From the NCBI RefSeq assembly GCF_009909185.1, contig NZ_JAAAMV010000002.1, positions 62,001-126,000 on the forward strand: a stretch of DNA of 64,000 bases, in the 5' to 3' direction. The position numbers were made by a program, and so were the translations under genes. Positions 42,200-52,155 of the stretch are shown here, piece after piece. Each line of letters opens with the position of its first letter. Within the stretch, counting starts at the first letter, position 1. Source of the stretch: Paenibacillus glycinis (GTDB lineage: Bacteria; Bacillota; Bacilli; Paenibacillales; Paenibacillaceae). The notes under the pieces were generated by a model, which was given only the letters and a program-made list of their open reading frames with translations, had not been told where the DNA came from and made no database searches.

Positions 42200-45100
42200 T
42201 TATAACGTCAGTTCGATCACATGCTCCGCCTGATCGTCCTCCAGCGCGACGAACGGACTATCGTCCATCAGCTGCGCGCCGAGCTCGGCTTCCTTGCCGT
42301 TAATGCGCAAGGACGCGCATCCGCCGGATTTGCGCGACGGATTATAGACATGGATGCGATAAGCCGTGCGCTTGTACGTATACGTGACGCTGAATTCCGG
42401 CCATTCGGCAGGGATGCACGGCTTGATCAACAGCCGATCCCCTCTTCGCTTCAGCCCCAATATCCATTCGATGCCCGCTTGGTACATCCAACCCGCCGCG
42501 CCGGTGTACCATGTCCAGCCCGCGTGGCCGCGATGCGGCGGCTCCGTATAGACGTCGGCCGTCATGGCGTACGGTTCGCCGACGTAAGTGCGCGCCTCGA
42601 ACGCGGACTTCGTGTGCGTGATCGGGTTGAACATATGGAACAGCTCGAATGCCTTGTTCCCGTCGCCGAGCATGCTCCACGCCACGATGCTCCAGATGAC
42701 GCCGTGCGTATACTGGCCGCCGTTCTCGCGAATGCCGGGCGGATAGGCTTGAATATAGCCCGGGCTTGGCTTGGTTTTGTCGAACGGCGGCGTCAGGATG
42801 TGCGCGACGGCCAGATGGCGGTCGACCAGCTCGCGGTCGAAGGAGCGCATCGCCTGCTGCGCGCGGTCCGGCGGCGCCATGCCGGAGATGACCGACCAGG
42901 ATTGGGCGATGGCGTCGATGCGGCATTCCGCGTTGTGGACGGACCCGAGCCAATCGCCGGCGTCGGTGAACGCGCGGCGGTACCAGTTTCCGTCCCAGGC
43001 CGCTTCCTGCATGGCCTGCGCGAGTTCGCGGCGGGCGTTCGCGTAACGCTCCGCGCGTTCCCGCTCGTCGCGACGCTCGCAGATGCCGGCAATGCCCTGC
43101 AGGACATCGCCCAGGAACCAGCCCAGCCATACGCTCTCTCCGCGCCCGTGCGGGCCGATATTGCTCATGCCGTCGTTCCAGTCGCCGATGCCCATGAGCG
43201 GCAGCCCGTGCTCGCCGAACCGCAAGGCGCGGTCCACCGCGCGGAAGCAGTGCTCGAGAATCGTGGCGCTTTCCCGCGCCTGCACGGTTTCCTCGTACCG
43301 TTCGTGCTCGTCCTCCTTCAGGAGCTCGCTCTGCAGGAAGGGCGCGATTTCCGCCAAAATGCTCTCGTCTTCCGTGTGTTCCAGATAGCGGACCACGGCA
43401 TACGGCAGCCAGAGCAGATCGTCCGAGAAGCGCGTGCGGATGCCGCGGTGCGTCTCTTCGTGCCACCAATGCTGCACGTCGCCTTCCAGGTATTGATGCG
43501 AGGCATGGCGGATGATCTGTTCCCTCGTCATGTCGGGCCGGATATGCAGCATGGCCAGCGAATCCTGCAGCTGATCGCGGAAGCCGAAGGCGCCGCCCGC
43601 TTGATAGAAGGCGGTGCGCGCCCACATCCGGCAGGACAGCGACTGGTAGAGCAGCCAGTTGTTCAGCATGATATCCATCTCGGGCGAAGGCGTGGCGACC
43701 CGGATCGTGCCGTTCACGTCTTTCCAGAGCGCGCGCATGTCCTGCAAAGCCTGCTCGCAGGCGTCAGCTTCGCCGTATTTCAACGCCAGCCGCGCCGCGG
43801 ATTCGCGGGAATCGCCGCAGCCGAGCAGGATGTGGACCACGCGGTCCTCGCCCGGTTCGAGCGATATGGAGGCTTGCACGGCACCGCAGGCATCGTACGC
43901 CGGTCCGGTCTCGCCCGAGAGGCGCGCCATGCGCATCGCAGCCGGGTCCTCGAGATCGCCTTCGCGTCCGATGAACGACAGCCGGCTACCCGTCCATGAC
44001 GGTTCCGCGTCCGGCTCGCGCGCGCGGATCGCGAGGAACGGGGTCGCCTCCCGGAACGTGTCCTGGTACGTGTTCCGCGCCAGGAGGATGCGCGCGTCCG
44101 CATCCCATTCCGAGACGATGCTGGAGGCGTTCCCTTCGCGGTGCACGCCGATGACCCACTCGGCGTAATACGTCACGGACAGCTTCCGCACGTCGCTCGT
44201 GCCGTTGCGCAAGCGCAGCCGGACGATTTTGACGGAATCCTCCGGCGGGACGTACACGGTCATCTCGTGCCGGAGCCCGTGGCTCTCGTGCTCGAAGCGG
44301 GAATAGCCCTGCCCGTGCGCAACCGCGTAAACCGCCGTCGAGTCCGATTTGCGGGTCGGAGCCATGCCCCAATATTCGCCGCTCAATTCATCCCGCACGT
44401 AGACGGCTTCGCCCGGCGGATCGAGCGCGGGGTCGTTGGACCACGGCGTCAGCTTGCATTCCCGGCTGTTGCGCCACCAGGTCTGGCCGGTGTACAGCTC
44501 GGAGGCCAGGAAGCCGAAATTCGCGTTCGCGACCACGTTGATCCATGGCGCGGGCAGATGCTGGCCGCCCCGCAGCGTGATGCGGTATTCGCCGCCGTCC
44601 GGCGAGAAGCCGCCGTAGCCGTTGAAGAACAGCTCGGCGTTCTCCTCCGGCGCCGGCTTGGCCGGGTAACGGTTGGGCGGCGCGACGGGCGCGAGCTCAG
44701 GCGTCCGATCGGCGCGCGCGGGATCGTGCGGCAGCAGCTGGGCTCTCAAGCTCGGCCCGTCCGCATGCAGGATCAGCCGGGCCGCGGCGAACAGCAGATG
44801 CTTGTCCTCGTCCGATTGCGCGGATGCCGCGATGATGTGCACGCCGGCGCCGTTGCCCTGGTTATGCACGTACTGCTCGATCATCCGCTGCAGCGCGTCC
44901 CTCAGCTCCTGCTGATAGCCGCCGGAGGACTCGTTCCAGATGACGAGATCGAAGCCCAGCCCTTTCCGGCGCAGGTATTCATACCCGACCAGCAGCTTGT
45001 TCATGAACGGCAGGCTCGACGTATCGTCGATGCGGGCCAAGGCGATCGGCCGATCGCCGGACACGCCGTGCGCCCACAGGCCGGGCTGGCCCTTCGCGTT

Positions 45101-48100
45101 GGCGGCGATGCCGACCTCCTGCTCCGGCCTCAGCGGCGAAGCGAACAGGATGCGCCCGGCCAACAGCTGGTAAGCGGCCGCATCGGCGTCGGCGATGTGC
45201 AGATGCTGCAGGTCGATCTGGCTTCTCGTCCATGCCAGCTGAAACGTATGCTCGGCCTGCCGGGGCGGCGACAGCCGAGCCGCGATATCGAGCGCCTGCT
45301 CCCTGCTGTCGGCGGCGCCGGTCACGGCCGTCAGGCTGACCTGCTTGCCCGGCTCGACGCGGACGCGCCTGCGCATGATGAAGGCCGGGTCGGCGACGGA
45401 GCCGACCGCGCCGCCGAGACGGGCGTCCAGGCCGCGCGGATTGGCGAGCGTATGTCCCCGTCCGATGAAGGCCGCGCGGTCGGTCTCGAATTCCGCCTCG
45501 CCTTGAACGCCGTCGTCCCCCCCAAGGACGTGAAACGCCCATATGGACGCTTCGCCTTCGTTGCGGGGGCGTTTGCGGGCGAGCAGGCACTGCGCCTCCG
45601 AAGCGAATTCCGTCTGCAGGAACAGCTTCGTGAAGGCCGGATGGGCTTTGTCCGCGTCATGGGCGGCCAGCGCAAGCTCCATGAACGTCGTCACTTCGAC
45701 GATTCGCGCCTCCCCCGTCGCGTTGGTCAAGGTCAACCGGCGAAGCTCCGCGTTATGCTCGGCCGATACCGTCACCTCCAGCGTCGTCAGCAGCCCGTCG
45801 TCCTCGCGCCGGAACGTCGTCCGCTCCTTCAGGAATTGCACGCTCTGCCGATCGGCTTGCTTGCGGCACGGCAGGTAAGACGGGGACCAGCTGACGTTGT
45901 TCGCCACGTCCCGAACGTACATGAAGCTGCCCCACGGGGTCATGACGGGATCCTCCCGCCAACGCGTCAGATCGAGGCCGTTGTACCGGATGAAGCCGCT
46001 GCCGGTTTCCGTGAGGACCGTGGTCAGCGCGCCGTTGCCGTGCACGTTCGCCTCGGGCACGGGCGCCGGCACCTCCGCGAATTCGCGCAGCGGGTCGTTG
46101 TGCGCCGGCCGGGGCGCGCCGCCGTTTCTCGTCTTGCCCGGCAGCTCCCGATCCAGGATCGCGGACTTCGGCGGGATCCGCTCGATGAGCAGCAGCTCTG
46201 CGGCCCGAACGCGCTTGTCCGCGTGAAAATAATCGATCATGCATGCCGGCGCAAGCATGTTCGCCAGCGTGAGCAGGCTCATGCCTTGGTGATGCGCCAT
46301 GAAGCTGCGGATGACCTTATGCGATTCGCCTTGCGGCAACCGGCCGGCGGTAAAATCGATCGCCTCGTAGTAGCCGTACTGCCCGCGCGCGCCGAGCTCG
46401 TCCAAGCGCGCCAGGTTGCGCATGCCTTCGCGCGTTGCGAACGGGAGGGCCATGATCGCCGCATACGGCGCCACGACCAGGTCTTCTTCGAGTCCCCGCT
46501 TGAAGCCGAGTCCCGGCACGCCGAACGCGCGGTATTGGTAATTCAGCTGATAATCGAACGCGTAATAGCCCGATTCCGAGATGCCGAACGGCACGCCTCG
46601 TTCCTGCGCGTATTCGATCTGACGCCGCACGACCCCGCGGTACGTGCTGTCCCATACCGTGCCCGGATACGTCCGCATGATCAGCCACGGCATTATGTAT
46701 TCGAACATCGTGCCCGACCAGGAAATCAGCGCCGCGTGGCTGCCCTGCTTCTTGGCCGTGCGGCCGATCGCCAGCCAGTGGGCGACCGAGATCTGCCCGA
46801 GGGCGATGGCGACGAAGCTCGTCTGCCTCGCTTCCGACGCCAGCAAATCGTAAAGTATCGTATCCCGCCGGCCGGAATCTGCATGGTAGCCGAGCACGAA
46901 CAGCTTGGCTTTATCGTCGTACAGCTGACGGAAATCCGTCGCGACGATCAGCCGTTCCAAGCGGTCGACGAGCTCGTAGCCGCGGCCGACCCACGCATTC
47001 GCCGCGGACGGCAGCTCGTCCTTCTCCCGATGCATCGCCTCTTGCCGCGCATCGTAGAAGTCTTCCGGCCGGACCTGATCCAGCTCCACGGCGAATTCCG
47101 CGCCGACGGCGGACAGATGCCCCCGGCTGCGCCTCGTTCCCCCGCTTTGCCGTCCGTCCTCCCGCAGCCAGCGAAGCAGGCCTTGCTTGACGGTCATCAG
47201 GCTGGCCACGAAATTGCCGGAATCCACCGTCGAGACGTAGGCCGGATGCAGCAGCCCCAGCGTGGACGTGTCGTACCAGTTGTACAAATGGCCGTTCCAC
47301 TTCTCCATCCGTTCGACCACCTCGACCGTCCGCTCGAGGCGTTCCACGAGCACCGGCGTCGTGATGAACTCCAGCTCCCTCGCGGCCACGGCCGCCGTCA
47401 GCAGAAAGCCGATATTGGTCGGCGACGTGCGGTGGGCGACGCCGTTCGCGGGCTCGACCTGCACATTGTCCGGCGGCAGGAAGTGATCCTCTCTCCCGGC
47501 GTAGTCCTCGTAAAACTGCCAGATTTCCTTGGCCAAGCCGCGGAGCTGCTCCGCGTCCGCCGCTTCGAGCGGCCGTTCCACTTCGACTGCGGGCTGATCC
47601 AGCCAGCGAACCGCGAGCGGCGCAAGCGCCCAGAAGAGGCACAGCGCCAGCCCGAACCACATGAGGCCGCCAAGCGGCTGCAGCACGGTCGCGGCCGCGA
47701 ACAGCACGATCAGCGAATAACCGCCGCCGGCGCCGAGTATCGTGCTGCGCCGTGCCTGCCCCTGCGTTCGTTCCGTTTGGGAGAAGCTGGTCCATTCCAG
47801 CATCCGGCGCTTGCTGAAGGCCATGCGGTATAAAGTCTTGACGATGGCATCGAGCAGCACGGCGGTCTGGAACGGAAGCGTCCAGAAGCCGATGCCGGCC
47901 AGCACCAGCGTCGACAACAGGCGCTTCGGGTGCGGATCGGCCGGATTCATGCCGGCGAGCTGCCTGATCAGCGGCAGCAGCAGCGTGGCGATCAAGAGCG
48001 TCAGCCAGCGCGCCGGATACCCGGGCAGCACGGTCACGGCCAGCGCGAACAGCGCGAAGATCGCGATCGGCAGCAGGCTGCGCCGCAGATTATCGACGAT

Positions 48101-50593
48101 CTGCCAGCGCGTCAGCAGGGAGAGATCGATCGGCTGCAGCGCGCCGCGCCGGTCGCAAAGCTTGGCGCGAAGCCAGCACAGCAGCTGCCAGTCGCCGCGA
48201 ATCCACCGGTGCATCCGTTTCTGGAAGGAAAGAAACGTCGACGGATGCTCCTCGATCAGCTCGATGTCGGACACGAGCGCCGCCCGCAGAAACCCGCCTT
48301 CGAGCAAATCATGGCTCAGCACGGTGTTGTCCGGGATGCGCTCGCCGAGCAGGCGGGCGAATATGTCGACGTCGAAGATCCCTTTGCCCGTGAAGATGCC
48401 CGCGCCGAGCGCGTCCTGATACGGATCGGAGACGGCGAACGCGTACGGATCGATGCCGGGGTCGGACCAGAAATAAGCCAGCCGCGAACGCATGGCGGAT
48501 TCATGGCTGGTGCCGACGCGGGGCTGCAGCACGCCGTAGCCTTCCACGACCCGCGTGCCCGCTTTGTTCAATCGCGGCCGGTTGTACGGCAGATGCAGCG
48601 TGCCGATCAACCGCTGCGCGCTGCCGAGCGGCAGCTGGGTGTCGGCGTCGAGGGTAATGATATACCGGATGCCGGACATCGCGTTCCGGTCGCCGTGCGC
48701 CACCTCGTAGCTGGTATCCCCGCTGCCGCGCAACAGCTCCACGAACTCGACCAGCTTGCCCCGCTTGCGTTCCCAGCCCATGAATACGCCCTCGCCGGGG
48801 TTCCACTTCCTGGCCCGCTGGTAATAATGAAAGGTCGAGCCGCCTTCTCCGCCATACAAGCGATTCAATCGGTCGATGCAGGCTTTGCCCGCGGCGACGA
48901 GCGGCTCGTCCGCCGGGAGGCGTTCTTCCCCCGCATCGGCGAAATCGCCGAGCAGGGCGTAATGAATATGCGGGTCCCGATTGCCCAGGTAGTGGATTTC
49001 GAGCCGATCGGCAAGTTCCTCCACCTCTTCGGCCGTCGACCAGATGGCCGGTATGACGACCATCGTCGCGGCTTCGGGCGCGATGCCGTTCGAGTAATCG
49101 TACCGCAGCAGCGGCTTGACCCGGCAGATGCGTTCGATCCCGAAATGCAGTCCCGTCATGACCCATTCGCTGACGGGGAACAGCAGGGCGAACAGGACCG
49201 CGACCATGCCGGCGGCGGAAACGGTACGCCAATCGACGATCCACGCCGCGAGCGCGATCATGAGCAGCGCGAACAGCCCGAGCAGCGAGGCGAAATAGTT
49301 CGCGGGCGCGCGCCCGGCCAAGCTGGCGGCCGGCATGGCGCGCGGCTCGCTGCATCGCTTCAATGCTTGAACCAAGCGGTTGACGCCCGCCGGTTCGAAG
49401 ACGTAGTACGCCGCAAAGGCTTGGCGCGCGAGCTCGTCCTGCGGCTGCGCCGCCGGCGGAAGCGCGTCCGAAGCAAGCGCGGCGGGGGCAACCGCTCCTC
49501 CGGCATCCCGGCGTTCAACCGCTCTCGATTCGGCTGCCTTCATCTCGGCTGCTCTCGTATCGGCCGCTCCCGTATCGGCGCCAGCAATCTCGTATTGCTG
49601 CTTGGCTAGCGCGAGCGATTGCGTCGCCACGAGGCTTTCCGGCACGCGCATGCGTCTTGCCAGTTCCTCGATTCGATTCAGGATCTCGTTCCTGCTGCCC
49701 GCGTCCAATCGGGGGTAGAGGCCCGTGACATCCTCGCGCATCGTGCGATCGAGCAGACTGATCCCCTCGAACAATTCCGCCCAATCCCTGCGCTCGTTGC
49801 TGCGCAGGCTCGTGATCAGATTGCCTGCTTTGACTTGATAGGCGGCCTGAAGCTTGGCTTCGTAGGTGACGACGCGGTCGAGATCCTCCGAGCCGTTCTC
49901 GTATTTGCAGACGAGCCATTCGCGTATGGCGGCCGAATCGCCCGACCATTCCCGCAGATGGCTGATCAAATGCGCGGCCCACGGACCGGACAGCGGCTCG
50001 CCCTGCCCCGCTTGCTCCAATGCCTTCCCGATGGCGTCCGCGCTCAGCTTGGACGGCTCGATCCGCTTCAGCAGCTGCTGGACCCCGCTGCACACTTCCC
50101 GCCGATCCCGCACCAAAGCCATCGTTTCGGCGATCTTGCCGATAAGCGATACCTTCAGCATGATCGGAATCGCCCGGGTCTCGGCGAGCGTCAGCGCGGA
50201 TACTTCCTGATAGGCGTTAAGGAAGACGCGCAGCGTTCCCTCGTCGAGAATGCCGTCCGCCTGATCGAGGTACGCCAAGCAAAGCGCATGGATGCGCAGT
50301 CGTGCTTCCCGGCGCAGCCGCGGCAGATGGACAAGCGACGGCTTGGCCAGGTGCAGCTTCACGTCGAGCGCCTGCTCTTCGATGAACTCCGCGTTGTCGA
50401 GCAGCCACTCCTCGGCCTGTTGGCCGCAGCCGACCGGCTCGCCCTGCAGCAAAGCGACGAACGATCGAATGCCGGCGATGTCCGCTTCGAAATGTTTCTT
50501 TATATAACCGGGCTGGCTAGCCGCGGCTTTGGTATGATGCTGGAGCGCCAGCTCGTGCGCATGCTGGCTGAGTTGTTCGATAGTGGTAGACAT
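42200..50593 (-). CDS. Giant cyclic-beta-1,2-glucan-synthase-like protein (GT84-like, glucoamylase-like and GH94 domains)
   Basis: 2797 residues, the size of NdvB/ChvB. Order: helical N-terminal region (1-430); two membrane helices; a family-2-type glucosyltransferase (VVIPAIWSTAEEVEELADRL, ITLDADTQLPLGSAQRLIGT, RMHRWIRGDWQLLCWL) to about 800; several membrane helices (about 830-980); a glucoamylase-like domain (GVPFGISESGYYAFDYQLNY); and a C-terminal GH94 phosphorylase-like region (PLMGIGDWNDGMSNIGPHGR, ESVWLGWFLGD, PPGIRENGGQYTHGVIWSI). In NdvB these parts build and size cyclic beta-1,2-glucan with UDP-glucose. A variable Ala/Glu-rich stretch near residues 345-380 may be a linker. No export gene such as ndvA is adjacent. 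Confidence 0.9.
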   Translation of the reverse strand: MSTTIEQLSQHAHELALQHHTKAAASQPGYIKKHFEADIAGIRSFVALLQGEPVGCGQQAEEWLLDNAEFIEEQALDVKLHLAKPSLVHLPRLRREARLRIHALCLAYLDQADGILDEGTLRVFLNAYQEVSALTLAETRAIPIMLKVSLIGKIAETMALVRDRREVCSGVQQLLKRIEPSKLSADAIGKALEQAGQGEPLSGPWAAHLISHLREWSGDSAAIREWLVCKYENGSEDLDRVVTYEAKLQAAYQVKAGNLITSLRSNERRDWAELFEGISLLDRTMREDVTGLYPRLDAGSRNEILNRIEELARRMRVPESLVATQSLALAKQQYEIAGADTGAADTRAAEMKAAESRAVERRDAGGAVAPAALASDALPPAAQPQDELARQAFAAYYVFEPAGVNRLVQALKRCSEPRAMPAASLAGRAPANYFASLLGLFALLMIALAAWIVDWRTVSAAGMVAVLFALLFPVSEWVMTGLHFGIERICRVKPLLRYDYSNGIAPEAATMVVIPAIWSTAEEVEELADRLEIHYLGNRDPHIHYALLGDFADAGEERLPADEPLVAAGKACIDRLNRLYGGEGGSTFHYYQRARKWNPGEGVFMGWERKRGKLVEFVELLRGSGDTSYEVAHGDRNAMSGIRYIITLDADTQLPLGSAQRLIGTLHLPYNRPRLNKAGTRVVEGYGVLQPRVGTSHESAMRSRLAYFWSDPGIDPYAFAVSDPYQDALGAGIFTGKGIFDVDIFARLLGERIPDNTVLSHDLLEGGFLRAALVSDIELIEEHPSTFLSFQKRMHRWIRGDWQLLCWLRAKLCDRRGALQPIDLSLLTRWQIVDNLRRSLLPIAIFALFALAVTVLPGYPARWLTLLIATLLLPLIRQLAGMNPADPHPKRLLSTLVLAGIGFWTLPFQTAVLLDAIVKTLYRMAFSKRRMLEWTSFSQTERTQGQARRSTILGAGGGYSLIVLFAAATVLQPLGGLMWFGLALCLFWALAPLAVRWLDQPAVEVERPLEAADAEQLRGLAKEIWQFYEDYAGREDHFLPPDNVQVEPANGVAHRTSPTNIGFLLTAAVAARELEFITTPVLVERLERTVEVVERMEKWNGHLYNWYDTSTLGLLHPAYVSTVDSGNFVASLMTVKQGLLRWLREDGRQSGGTRRSRGHLSAVGAEFAVELDQVRPEDFYDARQEAMHREKDELPSAANAWVGRGYELVDRLERLIVATDFRQLYDDKAKLFVLGYHADSGRRDTILYDLLASEARQTSFVAIALGQISVAHWLAIGRTAKKQGSHAALISWSGTMFEYIMPWLIMRTYPGTVWDSTYRGVVRRQIEYAQERGVPFGISESGYYAFDYQLNYQYRAFGVPGLGFKRGLEEDLVVAPYAAIMALPFATREGMRNLARLDELGARGQYGYYEAIDFTAGRLPQGESHKVIRSFMAHHQGMSLLTLANMLAPACMIDYFHADKRVRAAELLLIERIPPKSAILDRELPGKTRNGGAPRPAHNDPLREFAEVPAPVPEANVHGNGALTTVLTETGSGFIRYNGLDLTRWREDPVMTPWGSFMYVRDVANNVSWSPSYLPCRKQADRQSVQFLKERTTFRREDDGLLTTLEVTVSAEHNAELRRLTLTNATGEARIVEVTTFMELALAAHDADKAHPAFTKLFLQTEFASEAQCLLARKRPRNEGEASIWAFHVLGGDDGVQGEAEFETDRAAFIGRGHTLANPRGLDARLGGAVGSVADPAFIMRRRVRVEPGKQVSLTAVTGAADSREQALDIAARLSPPRQAEHTFQLAWTRSQIDLQHLHIADADAAAYQLLAGRILFASPLRPEQEVGIAANAKGQPGLWAHGVSGDRPIALARIDDTSSLPFMNKLLVGYEYLRRKGLGFDLVIWNESSGGYQQELRDALQRMIEQYVHNQGNGAGVHIIAASAQSDEDKHLLFAAARLILHADGPSLRAQLLPHDPARADRTPELAPVAPPNRYPAKPAPEENAELFFNGYGGFSPDGGEYRITLRGGQHLPAPWINVVANANFGFLASELYTGQTWWRNSRECKLTPWSNDPALDPPGEAVYVRDELSGEYWGMAPTRKSDSTAVYAVAHGQGYSRFEHESHGLRHEMTVYVPPEDSVKIVRLRLRNGTSDVRKLSVTYYAEWVIGVHREGNASSIVSEWDADARILLARNTYQDTFREATPFLAIRAREPDAEPSWTGSRLSFIGREGDLEDPAAMRMARLSGETGPAYDACGAVQASISLEPGEDRVVHILLGCGDSRESAARLALKYGEADACEQALQDMRALWKDVNGTIRVATPSPEMDIMLNNWLLYQSLSCRMWARTAFYQAGGAFGFRDQLQDSLAMLHIRPDMTREQIIRHASHQYLEGDVQHWWHEETHRGIRTRFSDDLLWLPYAVVRYLEHTEDESILAEIAPFLQSELLKEDEHERYEETVQARESATILEHCFRAVDRALRFGEHGLPLMGIGDWNDGMSNIGPHGRGESVWLGWFLGDVLQGIAGICERRDERERAERYANARRELAQAMQEAAWDGNWYRRAFTDAGDWLGSVHNAECRIDAIAQSWSVISGMAPPDRAQQAMRSFDRELVDRHLAVAHILTPPFDKTKPSPGYIQAYPPGIRENGGQYTHGVIWSIVAWSMLGDGNKAFELFHMFNPITHTKSAFEARTYVGEPYAMTADVYTEPPHRGHAGWTWYTGAAGWMYQAGIEWILGLKRRGDRLLIKPCIPAEWPEFSVTYTYKRTAYRIHVYNPSRKSGGCASLRINGKEAELGAQLMDDSPFVALEDDQAEHVIELTL

Positions 50594-50743
50594 GGATGGT
50601 TCCTCTCGGGAAATCGGTGTAGGATCGGCAATGCAACGCTTTCGTCCGGTGCGTCCGGAAATCGTTGGACTACCAAATTATTCCCATCCAAGGCGAATTT
50701 TATAAATTCGAACGCTTAACTTCGGCGCGAAACGGCCAAACGG

Positions 50744-50783
50744 CAAAAAAACCAGGAGCCGCCCATAGGCGGACATCTGGTTT
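50744..50783 (-). terminator. Terminator of the recombinase gene
   Basis: AAACCAG/CTGGTTT outer stem with inner CCGCC/GGCGG and a T run on the minus strand, 20 bp after the stop. Confidence 0.85.
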
Positions 50784-50803
50784 GTGCATGTTTCTTCCGG
50801 TGA

Positions 50804-51727
50804 TTAACGGATCGCGCGCAGGGGGATGTTGATCGTGGACATCGCTTCTTTCTTCTGGCTGTCGTTGACATGCGTGTAGATCATGGTGGTCTCGATCGAG
50901 GCATGCCCCATCAGCTCTTTCACGACGCGGATATCGACGCCGTTCTTCAGCAGCATCGTCGCGAACGTATGCCTTAATTTATGGCAGGACAGCTTCATGT
51001 CCGCGAGATCCGGATGTTGTTCCTTGAAGGCCGCGAAGGTCAGCCCGGCGATCTTTTGGATCTGGCGAATGGACAACCGTTTGCCCTTTTGCGAGACGAA
51101 GAACGCGTCTTCCTTGGCGCGGTAAGGCGCGATCCGCTCCTGCTCGACCTCGCCGAGCACCGACAGCAGCACCTCGGGCACCGGTATTTCGTTCCATTTG
51201 CGCCCTTTGCCGAACACCTCGATGATGCCCTTCGCCTTCTTGAAGTCCCGCAGATTCAAGCGGTGGATCTCGCCGACCCGCAGGCCGCAATAGCTCATCA
51301 GCAGGAAAATGCCGATGTTGCGGCTGCGGTAACGCCCGCCGACATGCGCAAGCGTCGCGACCAGCTCCTCTTCCTCGAGGTACACCGGCTTCTTGTTCTT
51401 CTCGGTCTTGGATTTCTTGACCTCCAGCGCCGGGTTACGCGAGGCCATCTCGAAATCGATCAGCGCCGCGTAAAAGGCTCGAATGGCGGAAAGCGTTCGG
51501 TTCCGCGTGCGGTCTCCGGCGGTAGTCCGCTTGGATACCAGAAAAGCGATCACGTTCATCTTCCCGGCGGCGTCTGCCGCGAGTCCGTCCAACGATTGCA
51601 GATAAGCCTCGATTTCTCTCGCATATTCCTTTTGCGTCGCATTCGTATAGCCCGCTTGCTTCATCCAGATGCGAAAGGCATGGGTCTGCGCCCCGTAGAT
51701 TTCTTCCAGCTCGTATCGACCAGGCAA
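50804..51727 (-). CDS. Tyrosine recombinase/integrase (XerC/D-like)
   Basis: 307 residues, Xer size. N-terminal core-binding SAM-like domain ([20 protein letters not shown]), catalytic domain with Arg ([14 protein letters not shown]), Lys in the beta-hairpin ([12 protein letters not shown]), the HxxR box ([18 protein letters not shown]), a second His ([15 protein letters not shown]) and the Tyr nucleophile in that last segment. All five or six catalytic residues are present, so it is expected to be active. The start is TTG with GAGGTG eight bases upstream. A perfect 12-6-12 inverted repeat covers its transcription start region and Xer-like site 3 lies about 130 bp upstream. Housekeeping XerC/XerD are presumably encoded elsewhere. 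Confidence 0.92.
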   Translation of the reverse strand: MPGRYELEEIYGAQTHAFRIWMKQAGYTNATQKEYAREIEAYLQSLDGLAADAAGKMNVIAFLVSKRTTAGDRTRNRTLSAIRAFYAALIDFEMASRNPALEVKKSKTEKNKKPVYLEEEELVATLAHVGGRYRSRNIGIFLLMSYCGLRVGEIHRLNLRDFKKAKGIIEVFGKGRKWNEIPVPEVLLSVLGEVEQERIAPYRAKEDAFFVSQKGKRLSIRQIQKIAGLTFAAFKEQHPDLADMKLSCHKLRHTFATMLLKNGVDIRVVKELMGHASIETTMIYTHVNDSQKKEAMSTINIPLRAIR

Positions 51728-51797
51728 TCCGCGTTCACCTCGTTCTATTATGTAAGCCTATCGGCAGCGAGAACCTATTAAAGCCGTTCTGATCCGA

Positions 51798-51833
51798 AAG
51801 TGCGCAAAACACTGATTTTGCGCACTTATTATA
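51798..51833 (-). promoter_or_regulatory. Recombinase promoter with 12-6-12 perfect inverted repeat at the transcript start
   Basis: AAGTGCGCAAAA (51798-51809) and TTTTGCGCACTT (51816-51827) are perfect inverted repeats around CACTGA. A TATAAT (-10, complement of 51828-51833) immediately precedes it on the minus strand, so the repeat covers the expected start of the recombinase transcript. Could be an operator, a leader hairpin, or a recombination core for this enzyme. Confidence 0.6.
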
Positions 51834-51858
51834 GCATAAATCGGAGCCTTTGTTTATT

Positions 51859-51886
51859 AGTTTACATAACTATTGTTATGTATACT
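51859..51886. repeat. Xer/dif-like palindromic site 3
   Basis: Left arm AGTTTACATAA, spacer CTATTG, right arm TTATGTATACT. The left arm is the exact reverse complement of the dif-type XerD arm TTATGTAAACT, and the right arm differs by one base. The spacer is identical to site 1. It is the left border of the collagen-like gene segment and lies upstream of the recombinase gene. Confidence 0.65.
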
Positions 51887-52155
51887 CTTTTCATCTTCTC
51901 GTGGATTTCCGCAGCTTTCATGCTCCTTCTCCCCCATTGCCCATCTGAAAAGCTTCCTATCGTCTAGCGGGACATTTGGCGTTGATCATTTGCCTCCCTG
52001 GCAAATATCCAAGCATTTGGTAGCGCGACGACATAACTTAAAGAGACTTGAAACATAGCAACCGACGTCCCCCCAGGCTGATAAGGTCAAAGAGTCGAAG
52101 TTGGCAAGTCGTTGCGATGCGCTATGCATGAGACTACGAACAAGGAGATGGCACG

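Noticed and set aside
44141..47833. 1230-codon open frame on the plus strand opposite the giant glucan-synthase gene
   Set aside because: It is an antisense shadow: Arg/His/Gln-rich, no domain, and lies opposite well-conserved motifs of the minus-strand protein. High GC keeps the opposite frame free of stops.
51748..51758. TTATGTAAGCC, a possible fifth Xer-like arm beside the recombinase start
   Set aside because: Only one arm; no CATAA partner at the right spacing.
52029..52036. CGACATAA half-site inside the second cassette
   Set aside because: No matching right arm after a 6-bp spacer.
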